A DNA stretch of 32,943 nucleotides from an uncultured Pelagibacteraceae bacterium (lineage in GTDB: Bacteria > Pseudomonadota > Alphaproteobacteria > Pelagibacterales > Pelagibacteraceae): NCBI GenBank assembly GCA_902553845.1, contig CACDMG010000004.1, forward strand, positions 1 to 32,943. Direction: 5' to 3'. Below are positions 27,849 through 32,943 of the stretch, piece by piece. The notes beneath the pieces were generated by a model. The model was given only the letters and a program-made list of their open reading frames with translations, did no database searches and was not told the DNA's origin. Made by a program: the position numbers and the translations under genes. Each line of letters opens with the position of its first letter. Within the stretch, counting starts at the first letter, position 1.

Positions 27849-28515
27849 ATGTTTCTAAATTAGTTAAATGATAAAATTTATTGTAACTTTGAAAACCATT
27901 TAATTTATTTTTTTCAAGTAATCTATTCCATATTTTTGTAATAGAAAAATTACTTATTTCAAATTTTTTAAATAAATTTTTACTTAAAATTTGACAACCA
28001 ATATAAATGAAATCATTTAAATCATCTTTATTTATTGAATTATTAATTAAATTAAAATCGCCTTTAAGATTTTTATCAAAACTGTTTTCTTTTTTTGTTA
28101 ATAAAAGAATATTATTAAGATTTTTAGAAAAATAAAGATCCTGCATTTTATTAATTTCAACAATATAACCTTTGCTCCACAATGTGTCAGGGTTGAAAAT
28201 TATAAAATCATTTTCATTTGATTGCTCAATCATATTCAAAATCCCACCACCAGTATCTAAAATTTTTTGTCCATCTTCAATTATTTGAATTTCAATTGGA
28301 AATTTTTTAATATTTATAAATTTAATAATTTGATTTTCTAAGTGATAAGTATTCAATAAAATTTTTCTTATACCTAATTCTATAACCATCTTTATACATC
28401 TTTCCAGCATAGTTATATTTTTTAATTCGAGTAATGGCTTGGGTGTTTTTAAAGTTAGAGGGTTTAACCTTGTGCCCAAACCGGCACATAAAATCAATGC
28501 TGTTTTAATTTTCAT
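27826..28515 (-). CDS. murU: Sugar nucleotidyltransferase (MurU-like)
   Basis: 229 aa; LILCAGLGTRLNPLTLKTPKPLLELKN motif; adjacent to AmgK-like kinase. Confidence 0.8.
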   Translation of the reverse strand: MKIKTALILCAGLGTRLNPLTLKTPKPLLELKNITMLERCIKMVIELGIRKILLNTYHLENQIIKFINIKKFPIEIQIIEDGQKILDTGGGILNMIEQSNENDFIIFNPDTLWSKGYIVEINKMQDLYFSKNLNNILLLTKKENSFDKNLKGDFNLINNSINKDDLNDFIYIGCQILSKNLFKKFEISNFSITKIWNRLLEKNKLNGFQSYNKFYHLTNLETFKKLKDF

Positions 28516-29452
28516 TTAATTTATTTTTAAATTTTTCATTTAGTAAATTTTTTAAATCTTGAGATACTTTATTTTCATTTAACCTCATACTGATTAATTT
28601 CCATGCATAAGGTATTAATCTCAAATATTTTTTTTTACCATCTCTAATTGCAAGACGAGTAAATATTCCAATAATTTTTAAATTCCTTAAGATTGATAAT
28701 ATCTCAAAATCATTTTTAAATTTATAAATATCTATTTTTTTTTGTCTGTTTAAATAAAAATTAAATATTTTTTTTTTAAATGATTTTGAAGTTTTTAATC
28801 TTACATCATCTATTAAAGATGCTAAATCATAAGCTTTATTTCCTATTAAAGCATCTTGACTATCAATTACAGCTGTTTGATTATTAACTATCATTAGATT
28901 TGAGACATGAAAGTCCCTATGTACAAAAATATCATTTTTTAATTTTAAATTATTAGTTAATCTTTTAATAATTTTTATATACTCTTTAGAAAATTTATTC
29001 ATATTAAAACCATGAAAATTTTTTTTCACATACCAATTACAAAATAAATTTGCTTCTTTAATTAAAATTCTATTATTGTATTTTGGAATTGAATAAATTT
29101 TATTTTTAAAAGTATTAATTTTTCTATTTTTAATAGACTGAATTTTAACTAACAGCTCAATAATTTTTTTATAATGATTAAATTTATTTGTATTTTTTTT
29201 ATTAAGTTCATTAAAGATTGTTTTGTTACCAAAGTCTTCTATTTCAATATAATTCTCATTATAATTCTCTTCATACAATTTTGGCGCTAAAATTTTATTT
29301 TTAATTAAAATTTTGTTAATTGCATCATAAACAATTAGATTTTTGAATTTTTCTTTATTAGCAAAAACTATTATTGATGAATAATGATTTTTTCTTCTTC
29401 TGAAAAATTTTCTAAATGATGCGTCACCTTTTATTTTTTTCAAATTTTTCAT
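28505..29452 (-). CDS. amgK: Aminoglycoside phosphotransferase-fold sugar kinase (AmgK-like)
   Basis: 315 aa; VHRDFHVSNLMIVNNQTAVIDSQDALIGNKAYDLASLIDD; paired with MurU-like gene and TsaE. Confidence 0.78.
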   Translation of the reverse strand: MKNLKKIKGDASFRKFFRRRKNHYSSIIVFANKEKFKNLIVYDAINKILIKNKILAPKLYEENYNENYIEIEDFGNKTIFNELNKKNTNKFNHYKKIIELLVKIQSIKNRKINTFKNKIYSIPKYNNRILIKEANLFCNWYVKKNFHGFNMNKFSKEYIKIIKRLTNNLKLKNDIFVHRDFHVSNLMIVNNQTAVIDSQDALIGNKAYDLASLIDDVRLKTSKSFKKKIFNFYLNRQKKIDIYKFKNDFEILSILRNLKIIGIFTRLAIRDGKKKYLRLIPYAWKLISMRLNENKVSQDLKNLLNEKFKNKLNEN

Positions 29453-29458
29453 TAAAAA

Positions 29459-29914
29459 TTACAAGTTAACACCTTTAACAAGTACATATCTTGTTTTATG
29501 ATCTTTGCCATATTCAAAAATCAATTCTATCAAATTTTTAGGTCTTACTTTTATTATTTCTGGCCACTCAATCAGTGTGATTGCATTGGTAACTTCATCA
29601 AATAAATCTAAATTTTTTATCTCATCAAATGATTTTAGTCTAAATAAATCATAGTGATTTAATTTAAATTTATTAATTGGATATTCATTTAATAAATTAA
29701 ATGTTGGACTAGTAACTTCAGTAATTTTAATTTTATTTAATTTTTGAAATCCATTAATCAAATATCTAGCAAAAGTAGTTTTTCCTACCCCCATTTCACC
29801 AAATAAAAAAACTATGTTACCGGGCTTTATTTTTTTTATTAGTTTATTCGCTAATTCTTCTGTTTTTTTTTCCGAAGATAAATGTATTTTATCACCTCTA
29901 ATAGCGGTAGGCAT
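29459..29914 (-). CDS. tsaE: tRNA t6A biosynthesis ATPase TsaE
   Basis: 151 aa; [15 protein letters not shown] Walker [21 protein letters not shown]. Confidence 0.93.
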   Translation of the reverse strand: MPTAIRGDKIHLSSEKKTEELANKLIKKIKPGNIVFLFGEMGVGKTTFARYLINGFQKLNKIKITEVTSPTFNLLNEYPINKFKLNHYDLFRLKSFDEIKNLDLFDEVTNAITLIEWPEIIKVRPKNLIELIFEYGKDHKTRYVLVKGVNL

Positions 29915-31184
29915 TAGGTTTAAAAGGACCCTCTACTCCAACACTTATATAGTCCGCTTGCTCTTTAGATAATTTAGTTAATTTTGCACCAACTTTTTTT
30001 AGATGAAGTGTTGCAACTTTTTCATCTAAATGTTTTGGTAAAACATAAACTTTATTTTCATAATTTTTATGGTTATTCCAAAGTTCTATTTGGGCAATCA
30101 CTTGATTTGTAAATGATGCGCTCATTACAAAACTTGGATGACCTGTAGCACATCCTAAATTTACCAATCTACCCTCAGCTAACAAAATAATTCTTTTTTT
30201 GCTAGGCAATTCAATTTCATGAACTTGGGGTTTAACCTCAGTCCATTTGTAATTTTTTAAAGCTTCAACCTGTATCTCATTATCAAAATGTCCAATATTA
30301 CAAAGAATAGCTCTATCTTTCATATCCCTCATGTGATCTGCTGTTACAATATCTTTATTACCTGTTGCTGTTACAACAATGTCAGCCTTACTTATAGCTT
30401 CATCCATCAAAACTACTTCATATCCCTCCATTGCTGCCTGTAATGCACATATAGGGTCTGCTTCAGTAACCAAAACTCTTGCTCCACTTTGTCTTAAAGA
30501 TGCAGCACTACCCTTTCCTACATCACCAAATCCAGCAACAATTGCAATTTTTCCAGACATCATAACATCTGTGGCTCTTCTTATACCATCAACCAAACTC
30601 TCTCTACATCCATATAAATTATCAAATTTCGATTTCGTTACAGAGTCGTTTACATTAATTGCAGGAACTAAAAGTGAATTTTCTTTTTCCATTTTATTTA
30701 ATGCTTTAATTCCTGTGGTAGTCTCTTCAGACAAACCTTTAACGTCTTTAAGTAAATCCTTATATTCATTATGCATTATTGCTGTCAGGTCACCACCATC
30801 ATCTAATAGCATATTCGGTTTCCAATCTTTTTTACCAATTATAGTTTGCTTTATACACCATAAATATTCTTCCTCGGTCTCACCTTTCCACGCGTAAACA
30901 GGAATACTAGCCTTAGCAATAGCAGCAGCAGCATGATCTTGTGTTGAAAAAATATTACACGATGACCATCTTACTTCTGCACCTAAATTTACTAATGTTT
31001 CAATTAATACAGCAGTCTGGATTGTCATGTGTAAACAGCCAATGATCTTTGCTCCTTTTAATGGTGACTTTCCTACATACTCTTCTCTCAATGTCATTAA
31101 ACCAGGCATTTCACTTTCAGCTATAGAAATTTCTTTTCTTCCAAATTCGGCAAGTGATATATCTTTAACTTTAAAGTCTTTCAT
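29898..31184 (-). CDS. ahcY: Adenosylhomocysteinase
   Basis: 428 aa; [30 protein letters not shown]-terminal [10 protein letters not shown]. Confidence 0.97.
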   Translation of the reverse strand: MKDFKVKDISLAEFGRKEISIAESEMPGLMTLREEYVGKSPLKGAKIIGCLHMTIQTAVLIETLVNLGAEVRWSSCNIFSTQDHAAAAIAKASIPVYAWKGETEEEYLWCIKQTIIGKKDWKPNMLLDDGGDLTAIMHNEYKDLLKDVKGLSEETTTGIKALNKMEKENSLLVPAINVNDSVTKSKFDNLYGCRESLVDGIRRATDVMMSGKIAIVAGFGDVGKGSAASLRQSGARVLVTEADPICALQAAMEGYEVVLMDEAISKADIVVTATGNKDIVTADHMRDMKDRAILCNIGHFDNEIQVEALKNYKWTEVKPQVHEIELPSKKRIILLAEGRLVNLGCATGHPSFVMSASFTNQVIAQIELWNNHKNYENKVYVLPKHLDEKVATLHLKKVGAKLTKLSKEQADYISVGVEGPFKPNAYRY

Positions 31185-31233
31185 AATGGGTCTTCTAACA
31201 ATAAAGAATTAATTAATCAATAGAACTCTTTAT

Positions 31234-32775
31234 TCAACATCCAGGAAATGTAACTTCCAACTTAGCACCTTTCTGATCAACTCTATTTGATGCTTTTATA
31301 GTACCACTGTGAAGTTCAACTAAATTTTTAACAATATTTAAACCTAGTCCTGAGTGCTGGCCGAATTTATCTGGTCTATTACTATAAAATCTTTTAAAAA
31401 TCTTATTCATATCTTTTTCCTTAAATCCTTGACCTTCATCAAGTATACTAATTTTTATTTTATCCTCCTCAATTTTAGAGACTTGGACAACTACTTTTTT
31501 ATTATTTGGGCTGAAAGATATGGCATTCTCAAGAAGATTTGCAATTATCTGTTCAATACGATTTTCTATACCATTAATAAAGTACTCTTTTTTTTTATCG
31601 TCAACATAAGATATTTCAATACCCCTTTTTAATTGGTAAATATTATTAAAATCATCTACAACAGATTTAATAATTGGCTCAACATTAATTTTTTTAATCT
31701 TTTCTTTACTTAAAGCCACCTCATCTTTAAGTATTTGCGAATAATCTGTTATTAATCTCTCAATTCTTTGAACATCGTGGCTTAATATATTGATCAACTT
31801 AATTCTTTCATTTATATCATTAGTGTCTTGCAAAATTTCGGAGGCACTTTTCAAAGAGGCTAATGGATTTCTTATTTCATGAACGAGATCAGTTGAAAAA
31901 TTTTCTGCATGTGAAATTCTTTTTTGTAACTCTAATGTCATATCATCTAATGAATTAGACAATAATCCTAATTCATCATTTCTTAATTTTAATCCTTCAA
32001 TATTTGTTGTTTTAGTATTTTTATCTTTTATTGTTTTGGTATAACTGACAAGATTTTTAATTGGCTTTAGAAAGTATCTGTTTAATACAAATGAAAAAAT
32101 CAAAATTACTATTCCTACAGCAATAGCAGTTCTAATAATGAAACTTTTTCTTTCATCTATTGCAGCTTTTATATCATTTGCATTTTCACTGATTGCTAGA
32201 AAACCAATATTTTCACCATCGCGCATTACATTTTTTATAGTTGTTAATTTAAATTTGTTAAACTCATCTTGAGTAAATGTGAAAGGGATTCCAAAATTTT
32301 TTGAAGCGGCATAATTAAATAAAATATCGTTCAATGAAACAGTATTATCTTTACCAATATCGATATTTTTTTTTTCAGTAATTTCCTTAGTTTTTTTTTC
32401 ATTTAAAATTTCTAATTCAACCATATCTAATCTTTTTGAAAAAGATCTTGGATCAAGATCTAAAGTATCTGTATCTCCAATTAAATTTAATTTATTATCA
32501 AAAAAAAGAACTCGATCTAAATTCTGAAAGAGAAATCTAGTAGAAAATAAAAATCTTCTTATATCTTCCTCTACAAATTTTACATCTAATCTGATTAAAT
32601 TATCAATAGTGTTATTAATTACTTCAATATGATTTGAAGATTTTTTTTTTATCAAATTTGGCTGTACATTTTTTAAATACAAGAAAGTAAATAATCCAAT
32701 AATTGTAAAGAAAACAAAATTAATGAATAAAAATTTTTTTAATATTGATAAATTTTTTATTAAATAATTTAACAT
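31234..32775 (-). CDS. chvG: Sensor histidine kinase, ChvG-like
   Basis: 513 aa; HAMP region, LVHEIRNPLASLKSASEIL H-box, NLLENAISFSP N-box, GLGLNIVKNLVELHSG G-box; follows ChvI-like regulator. Confidence 0.85.
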   Translation of the reverse strand: MLNYLIKNLSILKKFLFINFVFFTIIGLFTFLYLKNVQPNLIKKKSSNHIEVINNTIDNLIRLDVKFVEEDIRRFLFSTRFLFQNLDRVLFFDNKLNLIGDTDTLDLDPRSFSKRLDMVELEILNEKKTKEITEKKNIDIGKDNTVSLNDILFNYAASKNFGIPFTFTQDEFNKFKLTTIKNVMRDGENIGFLAISENANDIKAAIDERKSFIIRTAIAVGIVILIFSFVLNRYFLKPIKNLVSYTKTIKDKNTKTTNIEGLKLRNDELGLLSNSLDDMTLELQKRISHAENFSTDLVHEIRNPLASLKSASEILQDTNDINERIKLINILSHDVQRIERLITDYSQILKDEVALSKEKIKKINVEPIIKSVVDDFNNIYQLKRGIEISYVDDKKKEYFINGIENRIEQIIANLLENAISFSPNNKKVVVQVSKIEEDKIKISILDEGQGFKEKDMNKIFKRFYSNRPDKFGQHSGLGLNIVKNLVELHSGTIKASNRVDQKGAKLEVTFPGC

Positions 32776-32943
32776 TAACTAACATTCCATCTATAACCAC
32801 TTCCGTATCTGGTTTCTATAGCTGAAAAATCTGGGTCAACTTTCTTAAATTTTTTTCTAATTCTTTTTACGTGACTATCTATAGTTCTGTCCTCAATATC
32901 AGTATCCTCTCTGTATGCAATATCCATTAATTGAGCTCTTTCT
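32775..32943 (-). CDS. chvI: DNA-binding response regulator, ChvI-like, C-terminal fragment (runs off right edge)
   Basis: Reverse complement translates to [54 protein letters not shown], an OmpR/PhoB winged-helix end; TAATG overlap with the kinase start. Confidence 0.85.
   Translation of the reverse strand, partial: ERAQLMDIAYREDTDIEDRTIDSHVKRIRKKFKKVDPDFSAIETRYGSGYRWNVS

Noticed and set aside
30379-30897. 172-aa ORF antisense to ahcY
   Set aside because: Lies wholly opposite a clear, conserved ahcY; Ser/Pro/Leu-rich translation typical of an antisense shadow frame
31185-31233. SAM/SAH riboswitch before ahcY
   Set aside because: Only 49 nt available, with a weak AATAAAGA/TCTTTATT stem that looks like a poor terminator for chvG
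1-32943. CRISPR array, tRNA/rRNA, IS elements, prophage or toxin-antitoxin/defence genes
   Set aside because: No repeat-spacer pattern, no cloverleaf or rRNA sequence, no transposase, integrase or defence-family ORF seen; intergenic regions are too short for most

Overview
AT-rich, tightly packed chromosomal window whose gene content and style suggest a SAR11/Pelagibacter-like alphaproteobacterium (inference from composition, overlapping genes and gene families; not confirmed). I support about 35 protein-coding genes, two partial genes at the edges (a TldE/PmbA N-terminus at the left, a ChvI-type response regulator C-terminus at the right), two strong hairpin terminators and one likely heat-shock regulatory region. 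I saw no tRNA, rRNA, CRISPR array, IS element or phage genes. The main accessory feature is a purine import, salvage and degradation locus (about 10.2-18.1 kb): an AzgA-type purine permease, Gpt-like phosphoribosyltransferase, PuuD-type membrane urate oxidase, guanine deaminase, XdhB, XdhA, HIU hydrolase and OHCU decarboxylase. On paper this takes guanine to allantoin. The points most worth checking are: (i) the PuuD homologue has no C-terminal cytochrome c domain; (ii) the RND efflux adaptor has its two lipoyl half-motifs joined directly, with no alpha-helical hairpin; (iii) an Hsp20 leader has a perfect CTTGAAA box plus a possible ROSE-like thermometer; (iv) a 395-aa coiled-coil protein carries a histone-like poly-lysine tail; (v) a 16-bp perfect palindrome lies upstream of the purine permease. 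I found no convincing wholly new multi-gene system. Most genes belong to known families.
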